DNA of 64,000 nt, from assembly GCF_013072695.1 (NCBI RefSeq), contig NZ_LXUK01000027.1, positions 372,001 to 436,000 of the forward strand. Reading direction: 5' to 3'. This DNA is from Acinetobacter sp. Ac_5812 (lineage in GTDB: Bacteria; Pseudomonadota; Gammaproteobacteria; Pseudomonadales; Moraxellaceae). The notes under the pieces were generated by a model. It saw only the letters and a list, made by a program, of their open reading frames with translations, did not search any database and was not told the DNA's origin. Of the stretch, positions 57,080 through 64,000 are shown piece after piece; position 1 is the first letter of the stretch, and the number at the start of each line of letters is the position of its first letter. Position numbers and translations under genes: made by a program.

Positions 57080-57829
57080 CTACTGGTTTTTTCCTAACAC
57101 TGCTAAATAGTTTCCATTTACGAGCTTAAAGATCACGTAATTTGAAAAAAGCTCTGCATAACCTTCCTGAATTAAAAATTTATTAATAATATTTTCATTA
57201 AGAGTATCACCAGACCCAATCTTAATTGCGTTATAATATTGACCCCATTGATTTTCAATAATTCCTGTTGAGCTGATAAAAGATTTTTTATGTTCGCCAT
57301 TAAGCATATAAGAAAGAACGTATGGGTGACTGCCTGTATGAACAACACCATTAAATGACTTTGTACTCTTGCTTACCGATTTGTAACCATTTCTCATTGT
57401 TAGATTTTTTTCATATGACTTACATGTAATCAATTTATCTACTGAATTTAATAATATAGTTGCTTTAAAATAATCTGGTTTATATTCACCTACTTCTGTA
57501 GTTAATTTACTAAAAGGCTTGGTTTTAATGCTCACTGAGCCATATGGCTCTATCACTACAGGTGGATCACACAACTCTAGTTCAAGTATATCTTTATTAT
57601 TAAATAGAGCATATATACCAAAAATTGGTACAGGTTTATCTTTGTAGTTAACAATTAAAATATCATCTATTCGTTGGGCAGAAAACCTATCTGATACAAT
57701 CATATAGTGTGCAGATATTTTATTACCAATTTTCTTTGAAGCTAGAAATATGGCTATTAACGTTGAAATGACAATAATTATAGGCCTAAAATAATGATCT
57801 ACAATATCAACTATTTCTTTTAACTCCAT
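57080..57829 (-). CDS. membrane-anchored prophage protein of unknown function
   Basis: 249 residues with one membrane helix near the N-terminus (HYFRPIIIVISTLIAIFLASKKIG), leaving a large soluble domain rich in beta-strand-like stretches (VPIFGIYALF, PPVVIEPYGSVSI). No family was recognised. Very AT-rich relative to the host genes. Position between the regulator cassette and SRAP gene is a typical place for accessory (moron) genes such as superinfection-exclusion factors, but there is no direct evidence. Confidence 0.6.
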   Translation of the reverse strand: MELKEIVDIVDHYFRPIIIVISTLIAIFLASKKIGNKISAHYMIVSDRFSAQRIDDILIVNYKDKPVPIFGIYALFNNKDILELELCDPPVVIEPYGSVSIKTKPFSKLTTEVGEYKPDYFKATILLNSVDKLITCKSYEKNLTMRNGYKSVSKSTKSFNGVVHTGSHPYVLSYMLNGEHKKSFISSTGIIENQWGQYYNAIKIGSGDTLNENIINKFLIQEGYAELFSNYVIFKLVNGNYLAVLGKNQ

Positions 57830-57936
57830 TGCTATAGTCCATTTAATTTTTTGGTGTGCATATCGTACACAAAATATAAAAATTAATTAACATAATTTTA
57901 TTGCATATTTAATGTAGATTTCATTGGTTTATCATT

Positions 57937-58566
57937 ATGTGCGCAAACTACGAACCCATCTCAAAAAGACGTGCTCAACTACTAAATTTATATGAGCCTA
58001 CATTTGAATATAAAGCAGATATATTCCCTGGCTACGATGGTCCTATCATCATTGCAACTGATCAGGGGTTAGAGTGGAGAGCGGCTAGGTTTGGTCTTAT
58101 ACCGAACTGGGCTGATGATTTAAAAAAAGTAAAAAACACTTATAACGCACGTTCTGAAACAGTTGCATCTAAGCCAAGTTTTCGTCATGCATGGTCTAAA
58201 AATCAATTTTGTTTAATACCAGTAGAAACAATTTTTGAACCAAAGTATATCGACGATAAATCACACTGGTACGGTATCTATCGAGAAGATGCCATGCCGT
58301 TTACAGTAGCTGGCATCTATGAACATGCCACAGTTAACGGCAAACCATTTATCTCTATGAGCATGCTTACGATCAATGCTGATGACCATCCTTTCATGAA
58401 TCAGTTTCACGCGCCGGATGACGAAAAGCGTTCGATCGTAGTTATTCCAAAGGGACGGCGTAATGATTGGCTAGGCTGCATTTATGATCAAGCAAAAGAA
58501 TTTTTTGTCGAAATGCCAGTCGAAGAATTCACCGCTGCACCAAAAAACCAAATCATTCAACGTTAA
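57937..58566 (+). CDS. yedK: SRAP-family protein (YedK/HMCES-like)
   Basis: 209-residue SOS-response-associated peptidase that forms a covalent thiazolidine link to abasic sites in single-stranded DNA. Seen: Cys2 after Met removal (MCANYEP), YNARSETVASKPSFRHAW with the DNA-contacting Asn and Arg, CLIPVETIFEPKY with the conserved Glu, and MNQFHAPDDEKRSIVVIP with the catalytic His. All key residues are present. It is followed by a terminator and is in the same direction as the umuDC operon further right. Confidence 0.9.
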   Translation: MCANYEPISKRRAQLLNLYEPTFEYKADIFPGYDGPIIIATDQGLEWRAARFGLIPNWADDLKKVKNTYNARSETVASKPSFRHAWSKNQFCLIPVETIFEPKYIDDKSHWYGIYREDAMPFTVAGIYEHATVNGKPFISMSMLTINADDHPFMNQFHAPDDEKRSIVVIPKGRRNDWLGCIYDQAKEFFVEMPVEEFTAAPKNQIIQR

Positions 58567-58572
58567 CAAAAA

Positions 58573-58610
58573 AATTTATAAAAAAATCGCCTGTCGAAAC
58601 AAGCGATTTT
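58573..58610 (-). terminator. terminator of the small peptide transcript
   Basis: AAAATCGCTTG and CAGGCGATTTT pair (one G-U) with a long T-run on the minus strand (A-run at 58568-58584 on plus). It can also end the SRAP transcript from the other side. Confidence 0.7.
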
Positions 58611-58637
58611 AATTTCTATGAATGTACGCTGTCGGAA

Positions 58638-58721
58638 TCAGCGCATAACAAAATCAGCTATTTGCAACATGTCAGCAAGTATGCTGAATAGTCGCAACAT
58701 AATGATGAAAATAGTCATCAT
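58638..58721 (-). CDS. 27-residue hydrophobic peptide (candidate type I toxin or small membrane peptide)
   Basis: Minus-strand frame beginning MMTIFIIMLRLFSILADML and ending DFVMR, with GGAG 7 nt before the first ATG. The start and ribosome binding site are next to a 9-bp inverted repeat that would sequester them in the mRNA, and a strong terminator follows 28 bp after the stop. The whole would be a transcript of about 150-180 nt. General character (one amphipathic or membrane helix of fewer than 30 residues) fits TisB or DinQ-type peptides, but no sequence homology is claimed. A promoter was not pinned down. Confidence 0.5.
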   Translation of the reverse strand: MMTIFIIMLRLFSILADMLQIADFVMR

Positions 58722-58750
58722 AGCAACGCTCCGTTAAATAAGCGTTGCTA
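58721..58750 (-). promoter_or_regulatory. inverted repeat covering the peptide ribosome binding site
   Basis: TAGCAACGCT (58721-58730) and AGCGTTGCTA (58741-58750). In the mRNA these pair and enclose the GGAG sequence and reach the start codon. Confidence 0.6.
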
Positions 58751-59399
58751 AACGTCGTCTTCTTTTGGTACATTAAAACCATAAGTTATAAAACGCAGCT
58801 TATTTTTCTCTTTTAAATTTTATCGTTATTTTGTACGGTAAGAATTGCCGCTTAAAATTAACGCTCAAATTGAAAAAATAGCTTTGGTAGACTTCGTCTA
58901 GCTTCGCAGTTTTATACAAAGCTACTTGCTTTCGTCCTCGTCGAAAATTTCGGAAGCAGGTAGCGGTTCTTTTCTAAAGTTTCCTGAATTTCTCCATTCT
59001 CTCTAGACTTCAAATAAATAATTTACTTGATGTTTAAACATTACGGGATTTTTTGAATTAGCACAATTCTTGACATTTTACTAAATTCTTTTTTATGTCA
59101 AGTATTTCTTATAATTTCAATGCGCCCATTTGTCTTGGTGTTATCCAAAAAATAAATAATTACAATAAAAATTATATAGTTATTAATTCAAGAAGAGGTC
59201 TAAATAAGTACACTTAGTGACATATCTTCCTAAATAATTATATTTTTATTTATTTGTTTTTTTAAAAATTTAAAGCTCTGCGACAACCTTTGACTTGTCC
59301 TTGTTTATCCACAGATAAATAAATTTGAATTTATAGTGGTAAAAATCTTATCCTAAAAAGGTAAATTCCCAACACGCCTCGTAGCGTAGGAGTTAGAAA
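58751..59399. other. AT-rich intergenic region with hairpins, no supported gene
   Basis: Apart from the 58888-58964 structures, an inverted pair CTTGACAT/ATGTCAAG lies at 59071-59102, and TTGAAT (59326) with 17-18 bp to TTATCCT offers a weak promoter before umuD. No gene of reasonable length or signals was found. Confidence 0.4.
58888..58964. ncRNA. structured region, possible small RNA or attenuator
   Basis: Two stem-loops: TAGAC-TTC-GTCTA at 58888-58900 and GCTACTTGCTTTCG paired with CGGAAGCAGGTAGC (58921-58934 with 58951-58964), followed on the plus strand by GGTTCTTTTC. The region is noncoding and richer in G+C than its surroundings. Confidence 0.35.
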
Positions 59400-60026
59400 A
59401 TGTCTAAGAAGTTGCCTATTTACTTCTCTGACGGTGCCTGGTCGAGCTTACAAGAGCTCATGGGACCTGATGGGAAACCAAGCCCCACCGTTAATGCTGT
59501 TTTTGAACAGATCTCAATGCAAGCAGATTTGATTGAAAAACTCGGGCTTACCCCTATCCTTCCAAAATCTAAAGCATCGATACCGATGTCATTAGAGCGC
59601 ATACCTGCAGGTCCTGCTTTCGCCACTAAAGATGATTTAGACACTACTGTTGATCTAAATGAATATCTTATTCATAACCCAATATCATCATTTATGGCAC
59701 GTGTAGACAGCGAATCGATGCTTGGTGCTGGCCTTGAAATTGACGACCCCATCATTATCGATCGCAGTATAGAGGCTGCACATCAGGATATCGTAGTCGC
59801 ATTAATTGATAATAAAGACTCAACGATAAAGCGTCTTATGATCACCGCCAAAATGTCTAAAGCAGATATTAAAGAGATCTTTGGTGATGAAGATTATCCG
59901 CTGCCTAAACTCTGGCTAAAAGCTGAAAATCCTGCTTATGAGCACATCATCCCTGCAGATAACCAAACTGTTGTTGTGTGGGGTGTGGTGACATTCAACT
60001 TAAAGCGTATGCATTACCGCTCATAA
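59400..60026 (+). CDS. umuD: UmuD-like autoproteolytic polymerase V subunit (UmuDAb type)
   Basis: 208 residues, about 70 longer at the N-terminus than E. coli UmuD, as in Acinetobacter UmuDAb. Seen: cleavage-site pair Ala-Gly in RIPAGPAF, catalytic Ser in [12 protein letters not shown], catalytic Lys in [13 protein letters not shown], and a LexA-like beta-rich C-terminus. In Acinetobacter the UmuDAb protein also acts as a LexA-like repressor, since lexA is absent. A clear operator was not seen here. It heads an operon with umuC, 14 bp away. Confidence 0.9.
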   Translation: MSKKLPIYFSDGAWSSLQELMGPDGKPSPTVNAVFEQISMQADLIEKLGLTPILPKSKASIPMSLERIPAGPAFATKDDLDTTVDLNEYLIHNPISSFMARVDSESMLGAGLEIDDPIIIDRSIEAAHQDIVVALIDNKDSTIKRLMITAKMSKADIKEIFGDEDYPLPKLWLKAENPAYEHIIPADNQTVVVWGVVTFNLKRMHYRS

Positions 60027-60040
60027 TAAGAAGAATAAAC

Positions 60041-61336
60041 ATGAAAAGTAATACTCGCATATTCGCTTTGGTGGATGTGAATAACATGTACGTCTCTTGC
60101 GAACGTGTTTTTAATCCATCCCTTAATGATATTGGGTGCATAGTCTTATCCAATAACGATGGCTGTGCAGTTGCCAGATCTAATGAAGCAAAGGCGCTTG
60201 GCATAAAAATGGGTGTTCCCCTTTTTCAAATTGAGGACATTGTCAAAAAGCATAACATTCAAGTTTTATCTAGCAACTATGCCCTCTACGCTGAAATGTC
60301 ACGGCGCTTTATGTTGATGCTTGGCCAGTATGTCGCGCCAGGAGAGCAAGAGATTTATAGTATTGATGAATGTTTCATAGAATTAACAACTTACGCGAAA
60401 AATTATGATTTAACAGCATACGTTCAAGACATGAGAATGAAGGCTCAGCAGTGGCTTGGTCTACCCTGCTGTATTGGAATTGGTCGCTCTAAAACTGAGG
60501 CGAAAATTGCAAATCATGTTGCGAAGAAAAATAAGTATTTTGATGGTGTGTGTAATTTGGCGGAAATGGACCCTTGTTCTGCTGAGCAAATACTCGCACA
60601 CGTGGACGTTGGTGAAGTCTGGGGCGTTGGCCGCCAAAATTGCAAGAAACTAAACTTAATGAACATTAAGTCTGTATTGGATCTGATTGAGTCAAATCCG
60701 AAGGAGATTAAGAAAAGCTTTTCGATTGTTATGGAAAAAACTGTACGTGAATTACAGGGTGTCTCATGCATTGATATCGAGAACGAGAACCCATCAAAGC
60801 AGCAAATTATTAGCAGCCGCTCTTATGGCCAGCCAGTTTATGAGAAGGATGATATTAAATCATCAGTACGTTTATTCGTGACTCGTGGTGTTGAACGTAT
60901 GCGTCATGACGGTTCTATCTGCAAAATGATTGGTGTGTTTATTCAAACGGGTAAATTCAATAAGGATGAGCGTTACTCGCCTTACATTATTGTGCAAATG
61001 CCCGAACATACAGATGATTTACTCGAAATCACCCGAGCTGCTATGAAAGGAATCGATCAGATATATAAGAAGGGATTTAAATATAAAAAGGCCGGCATTG
61101 TTCTACTCGAGTTAATTCCGAAGTCTAAATTTGTACCTGATCTATTCACCGACTATACACATCGAAATCAACGCGAAAAGTTGTCAAAAACCATAGAAGC
61201 AATCAAAGAGAAATACGGAAAAGATCATGTTTCGCTTGGTCTGTGCAATGACACAAAAGCAATTTGGCAGATGAATCAAAACCGCCGCTCTCCCTCCTAT
61301 TTAACGAATTGGGACGAACTTTTTAGGATTGGTTAA
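60041..61336 (+). CDS. umuC: DNA polymerase V catalytic subunit UmuC
   Basis: 431-residue Y-family translesion polymerase. Seen: [18 protein letters not shown] (first Asp), [10 protein letters not shown] (the D-E pair of the catalytic site), [23 protein letters not shown], and a little-finger region VGVFI-type strand later; length is typical. ATG 60041 is chosen because it begins the conserved N-terminus 14 bp after umuD. Carried by a prophage next to an SRAP gene, it raises mutation tolerance after damage. Confidence 0.93.
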   Translation: MKSNTRIFALVDVNNMYVSCERVFNPSLNDIGCIVLSNNDGCAVARSNEAKALGIKMGVPLFQIEDIVKKHNIQVLSSNYALYAEMSRRFMLMLGQYVAPGEQEIYSIDECFIELTTYAKNYDLTAYVQDMRMKAQQWLGLPCCIGIGRSKTEAKIANHVAKKNKYFDGVCNLAEMDPCSAEQILAHVDVGEVWGVGRQNCKKLNLMNIKSVLDLIESNPKEIKKSFSIVMEKTVRELQGVSCIDIENENPSKQQIISSRSYGQPVYEKDDIKSSVRLFVTRGVERMRHDGSICKMIGVFIQTGKFNKDERYSPYIIVQMPEHTDDLLEITRAAMKGIDQIYKKGFKYKKAGIVLLELIPKSKFVPDLFTDYTHRNQREKLSKTIEAIKEKYGKDHVSLGLCNDTKAIWQMNQNRRSPSYLTNWDELFRIG

Positions 61337-61340
61337 TACT

Positions 61341-61562
61341 ATGCATATTTTTAAATTAACAAACGAACAACTTGCACAGATCCTTATTCCGAAACGATTT
61401 GTGCCAGAAATGCCTGCTGAGCTGAAAGGAAAGAACGTCGAGTATGTTTTTGATAGTGAAGATAAATTCGAATTAACTTATGATGAGCTATTAGAAATAA
61501 TTGCAAAGGCTAGATTGGCTGGACCACAATTAATACCTGTGATTGGCACAGTAGGTGAATAA
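61341..61562 (+). CDS. 73-residue unknown protein in the umuDC operon
   Basis: Small acidic protein (MHIFKLTNEQLAQILIP, ending LIPVIGTVGE). Starts 4 bp after umuC and ends by overlapping the next start (TAATG), so it is in the operon. No recognised family. It could be a regulator or accessory of the polymerase, or independent. Confidence 0.6.
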   Translation: MHIFKLTNEQLAQILIPKRFVPEMPAELKGKNVEYVFDSEDKFELTYDELLEIIAKARLAGPQLIPVIGTVGE

Positions 61563-62353
61563 TGAAAATTGAAAAAGACAATCTTAAAGAACTATTACTA
61601 TATGGTCTTGTTGCATATGCCTTAGTGCTATTAATTTATTGGAGTTTTAAAGCTTTTGGTAATCTAAATGCAGACAACATCTCTGCATTCGGATCTATTT
61701 TATCCGCGACAGGTACTTTTTATGCAGCATTCGTTGCAATTCGGTTATTTAATGATTGGAGGGATCAGGCTCTTTTCGAGTTAAAGAAGGAACATGCTAA
61801 TCAATTAAGCAATCTATTATCAATTAGTTTCGATGAGCTACACAAAATTAGTGAAATTATGTTGAACTTACAGCGTATTTCAACACATAAGGTCATTTCG
61901 GAAAGATACAGTAACTTTGTAGCGAATGATTTGAGAGATGAATTCTATAGTAAACAGTTAAACGCTAAGATGCTTGATAGGCTAAATAAATCTGAAACAA
62001 AAATTTTTGATTCTTACTCAAAATATCAAACTCACTTTTTATACTTAGTTGAAAATTTTAATGTAATACAAAAATCATATACAAATTATTTAAATTATCT
62101 AACAAGAACAATGGGTAATGCAGGAAGAGCAGCTATTTTAAATAATACACATATAGCTATTTATGACACCATACAACAAATGAAATCACAAGAAAAATTA
62201 ATGCTCGAGCTTCATATTTCTCATCAAATAAAGTTTGAGAAAAATGGACAGACTTATATTTTTAAAAATCTTTTAGAAATGACGAATAAGATGAATGAAA
62301 TATACATAACTTTAGAAGAGAAAGTTTTAGATTCAATTGACCTCAGAAAATAG
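61562..62353 (+). CDS. two-helix membrane protein, resembling a phage abortive-infection protein
   Basis: 263 residues. Two membrane segments near the N-terminus (LLLYGLVAYALVLLIYWSF and SILSATGTFYAAFVAIRLF) followed by a long helical, Lys/Glu-rich cytoplasmic region with several coiled-coil-like stretches. Such layout recalls the putative phage abortive infection (PutAbiC-type) proteins, but similarity is one of architecture only. Coupled by TAATG to the upstream gene; a hairpin terminator follows. Confidence 0.55.
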   Translation: MKIEKDNLKELLLYGLVAYALVLLIYWSFKAFGNLNADNISAFGSILSATGTFYAAFVAIRLFNDWRDQALFELKKEHANQLSNLLSISFDELHKISEIMLNLQRISTHKVISERYSNFVANDLRDEFYSKQLNAKMLDRLNKSETKIFDSYSKYQTHFLYLVENFNVIQKSYTNYLNYLTRTMGNAGRAAILNNTHIAIYDTIQQMKSQEKLMLELHISHQIKFEKNGQTYIFKNLLEMTNKMNEIYITLEEKVLDSIDLRK

Positions 62354-62370
62354 TTAAGCCTTAAAAAAGC

Positions 62371-62392
62371 AAAGCCCTCAATTGAGGGCTTT
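62371..62392. terminator. terminator between the umuDC operon and spanin genes
   Basis: AAAGCCCTCAA joined directly to TTGAGGGCTTT, perfect 22-bp dyad, flanked by T and A runs. It overlaps the end of the Rz1-like gene. Confidence 0.75.
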
Positions 62393-62680
62393 TCCAATTT
62401 TTATCCATGCATCTACTTTTGCAGCACATTCATTGCCTTTGCCCACAGTATCAACCGCCCAAATAGCAATCACCTTACCTACCCCATCATCCAACGTACT
62501 GAACTTGTCACATGGCTGCATCAAATTAGCTGGAATCACGGGCTTGTATAAGACTGTTGATTTGCTGCAACCCGTCATCATCAATACAACGATTGAGATA
62601 AATAGGACGCTCCACGATCTTTTGCACTGTACGTGTAACGGTTTCAACTTTTGTACGTTGTTCTGACCTAAGCTTTTCAT
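62378..62680 (-). CDS. Rz1-like outer-membrane spanin lipoprotein
   Basis: 100 residues. Signal segment SWSVLFISIVVLMMTGC with lipobox MTGC predicts a lipoprotein, and Cys pairs occur further on. It overlaps the Rz-like gene out of frame for 155 bp, the classical spanin arrangement. Spanins fuse the inner and outer membranes in the last step of host lysis. Its mature part is longer than the smallest Rz1 proteins, so part may be a fused extension. Confidence 0.7.
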   Translation of the reverse strand: MKSLGQNNVQKLKPLHVQCKRSWSVLFISIVVLMMTGCSKSTVLYKPVIPANLMQPCDKFSTLDDGVGKVIAIWAVDTVGKGNECAAKVDAWIKIGKALN

Positions 62681-62894
62681 AATCAGCGCTCACTTTATTA
62701 ACTTTGTCTTGTTGTTTGGCCAAAGCCTCAACCTGGGCACGTTCTATTTTTTGGATCTGCTCATTACACTTTTGGTCAGCTTCTTTAAGTTGGCCAATCT
62801 TGTGATTGAGTAAAGCCAATGTGATAACCAGAAAAAAAGCGAGAAACCCGATTAGGATTTCTCGCCAAAATTTTGCAGCTACAACTATCCACAT
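62526..62894 (-). CDS. Rz-like inner-membrane spanin
   Basis: 122 residues: one N-terminal membrane anchor (WREILIGFLAFFLVITLALL), then a long charged coiled-coil (HKIGQLKEADQKCNEQIQKIERAQVEALAKQQDKVNKVSADYEKLR), which matches the i-spanin plan. Start ATG 62894 lies 2 bp from the stop of the DUF6527-like gene. Works with the overlapping Rz1-like lipoprotein. Confidence 0.8.
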   Translation of the reverse strand: MWIVVAAKFWREILIGFLAFFLVITLALLNHKIGQLKEADQKCNEQIQKIERAQVEALAKQQDKVNKVSADYEKLRSEQRTKVETVTRTVQKIVERPIYLNRCIDDDGLQQINSLIQARDSS

Positions 62895-62896
62895 TT

Positions 62897-63193
62897 TTAA
62901 AGCTCCTCCACCTCAGGCAAATCTACTGTTTGCCCTGCCAAAGCATGATGACAATCTGATAAGAATTGAATCTGGCCATTACGAATAAATGAATGACATT
63001 GGCTAGAATGGCCACCATTGACCATAAGAGACGGCGAGAAAGTTGGCTGTTCTAAATTCCCATCAAAATCCCATCGAATTTTGTGATGTGGCCCAACATG
63101 CAAAGGGTGCAGTGTTTTACAACCTGCGCATTCAATAAAGTAAATGCCATTTGACTCAAGCAACACTTTGCTTACTTTAGTAAATTCAGCCAT
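62897..63193 (-). CDS. DUF6527-like phage protein
   Basis: 98 residues. MAEFTKVSKVLLESNGIYFIECAGC, then HHKIRWDFDGNLEQPTFSPSLMVNGG, CHSFIRNGQIQFLSDCHHALAGQTVDLPE. The Cys/His pattern and NLEQPTFSPSL-like motif match the phage DUF6527 family of unknown function (sometimes mislabelled as ammonia monooxygenase). Start ATG 63193 shares one base with the endolysin stop (TGATG). Confidence 0.7.
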   Translation of the reverse strand: MAEFTKVSKVLLESNGIYFIECAGCKTLHPLHVGPHHKIRWDFDGNLEQPTFSPSLMVNGGHSSQCHSFIRNGQIQFLSDCHHALAGQTVDLPEVEEL

Positions 63194-63702
63194 CACTGCG
63201 CCCCCAAGCATTTCTTATGGCGTTCCAACTGCCGTGTCCAAACGCCGTAGCATCGATTTGAGCGGATTGAACAATCACGCTTAGCCACATACTTGTATTT
63301 CAGCAATGAGTCACAAGCAGCTTTGTAATTGCCTGCTTTTAAGTTGCGAAGCATTGAAGAATTCGCAAATGCTGTTGTACCGTACTGATATGAAAAGTCT
63401 AAATACACATCATATTCAGCTTGGGATAATTTCACCCCCTTCAATGAATTCTTGAATGGGATCTCACGCTTGGCCACATCATGACGTAACCACTTATCTG
63501 CAGTGGCGCGGGTAATTGGTGGATCTAACATTTTGACGGCGGTACCATCAGGCTTGAAGGTTGCGCCATGCCCTTGTGTTGGTCGATCACCAGGCACTGG
63601 GATAACCGGCTTTGCAGTGAACCCCTCATCTAATTTCACAGCAGAAAAAAAAGCAGCCGAAGCTGCCAATAAAAGGACTGATATCTTAGTCTTGTTTTGC
63701 AT
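63193..63702 (-). CDS. phage endolysin (lysozyme-like, SAR type)
   Basis: 169 residues. Residues 1-22 form a weakly hydrophobic signal-anchor (KTKISVLLLAASAAFFSAV). Glycoside hydrolase family 24-like core DEGFTAKPVIPVPGDRPTQGHGAT holds the presumed catalytic Glu (residue 26) and nearby Asp/Thr. Cleaves peptidoglycan during lysis. ATG 63702 follows GGAG by 7 nt and overlaps the holin end. Confidence 0.85.
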   Translation of the reverse strand: MQNKTKISVLLLAASAAFFSAVKLDEGFTAKPVIPVPGDRPTQGHGATFKPDGTAVKMLDPPITRATADKWLRHDVAKREIPFKNSLKGVKLSQAEYDVYLDFSYQYGTTAFANSSMLRNLKAGNYKAACDSLLKYKYVAKRDCSIRSNRCYGVWTRQLERHKKCLGAQ

Positions 63703-63970
63703 CAATCTTCTCCAACCATGCCTTTTTCTCTAACTGGTGAATTTCTTCAGCACGTTTATCGTCTTTCCGCTTGTACCACCAACCAACTAAAAAGCTAAAA
63801 ATACTGATTAAGAAACCACCTAAACCAATTAACAAACCAATTGCTGTGATTGGATCTAACCCAAAAACTTTCCCCACGAATAGTGCTCCACTTCCCCCAA
63901 CTGCTGTCTTAGCCGCGCCGGATGTAACCGTTGCGCTAGCCTCTATGATGTTTTGTGCTTGCTCTGACAC
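63686..63970 (-). CDS. putative holin
   Basis: 94 residues with two hydrophobic segments (GAALFVGKV-type stretch and ITAIGLLIGLGGFLISIFSFLVGWWYKRK) and a charged C-terminus, the usual plan of small holins that time lysis by permeabilising the inner membrane. GTG 63970 is the start, with GGAG 7-8 nt upstream. Its 3' end overlaps the endolysin start by 17 bp. It is the first seen gene of the lysis cassette, which continues from the right edge. Confidence 0.75.
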   Translation of the reverse strand: MSEQAQNIIEASATVTSGAAKTAVGGSGALFVGKVFGLDPITAIGLLIGLGGFLISIFSFLVGWWYKRKDDKRAEEIHQLEKKAWLEKIDAKQD

Positions 63971-64000
63971 TTTCTTTCTCCAAAAAGAAAAAACCGCAAT

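Noticed and set aside
59071-59102. CTTGACAT/ATGTCAAG pair as the umuD operator
   Set aside because: It lies about 300 bp before umuD and does not resemble the operator described for UmuDAb.

Overview
The window is a piece of an Acinetobacter-type gammaproteobacterial chromosome. Base composition is AT-rich. The protein set and several gene pairings fit that genus: pilT-pilU, convergent fur and bamE, minCDE, rpsL-rpsG-fusA-tuf, aat-bpt, an ornithine-lipid acyltransferase of OlsB type, and a UmuD with an N-terminal extension. No rRNA operon, insertion sequence or CRISPR array was seen. Positions 1 to about 54,550 are host chromosome; from about 54,600 to the right edge is the left part of a prophage whose right end lies outside the window.

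Chromosomal layout. 1-12,400: the 3' part of sbcC, a YadA-like trimeric autotransporter, a YggS-type PLP protein, the twitching-motility ATPases pilT and pilU, fur, bamE, ratB with an SLC6-like membrane protein, and a bacteriohemerythrin. 12,600-20,200: a decayed nucleotidyltransferase-like pseudogene, a class II glutamine amidotransferase, olsB, then argB, algC, dut and rep on the minus strand. 20,300-38,500: an OmpA-like lipoprotein, an acyltransferase, a membrane protein, minCDE, a large orphan lipoprotein, ftsK, trxB, a methyltransferase, the N-degron transferases aat and bpt, rimI, and two tandem paralogous di-iron-type hydrolases. 38,700-54,500: the str operon (minus strand) with a near-consensus promoter, an EcsC protein, fabB, hemJ, small exported proteins, an orphan HELAH protein, three tiny tandem membrane-protein genes, nadE, two identical tRNA-Met genes, RNase P RNA, a ferredoxin and coaD. 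Two related 265-290 bp elements with inverted-repeat ends sit directly behind the stop codons of olsB and fabB.

Prophage layout. A tyrosine integrase (54,781) is followed by a compact minus-strand two-gene operon. It encodes a 67-residue unknown protein and an HTH protein resembling the anti-CRISPR-associated regulator Aca2. The operon promoter carries a perfect 26-bp palindrome between and across its -35 and -10 boxes, and a stem-loop lies directly before the first ribosome binding site. The cassette is bracketed by 21-bp inverted repeats. This is the best candidate for an undescribed system here: a possible new anti-CRISPR under Aca2-type control. Next come a membrane-anchored unknown, an SRAP (YedK/HMCES-like) protein, a structured intergenic region with a hidden 27-codon hydrophobic peptide gene that looks like a type I toxin or small membrane peptide, and an SOS-type umuD-umuC operon with two unknown downstream genes. 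At the right edge, on the minus strand, is the lysis cassette: holin, endolysin, a DUF6527-like protein and overlapping spanins.

How the parts work together. The host region is mostly housekeeping: cell division (minCDE, ftsK), translation (str operon, tRNA, rnpB, rimI), cofactor and lipid synthesis (nadE, coaD, fabB, olsB), iron control (fur) and surface functions (pilTU, the adhesin, bamE). The prophage segment combines integration, a probable counter-defence cassette, DNA-damage handling (SRAP plus polymerase V) and lysis.
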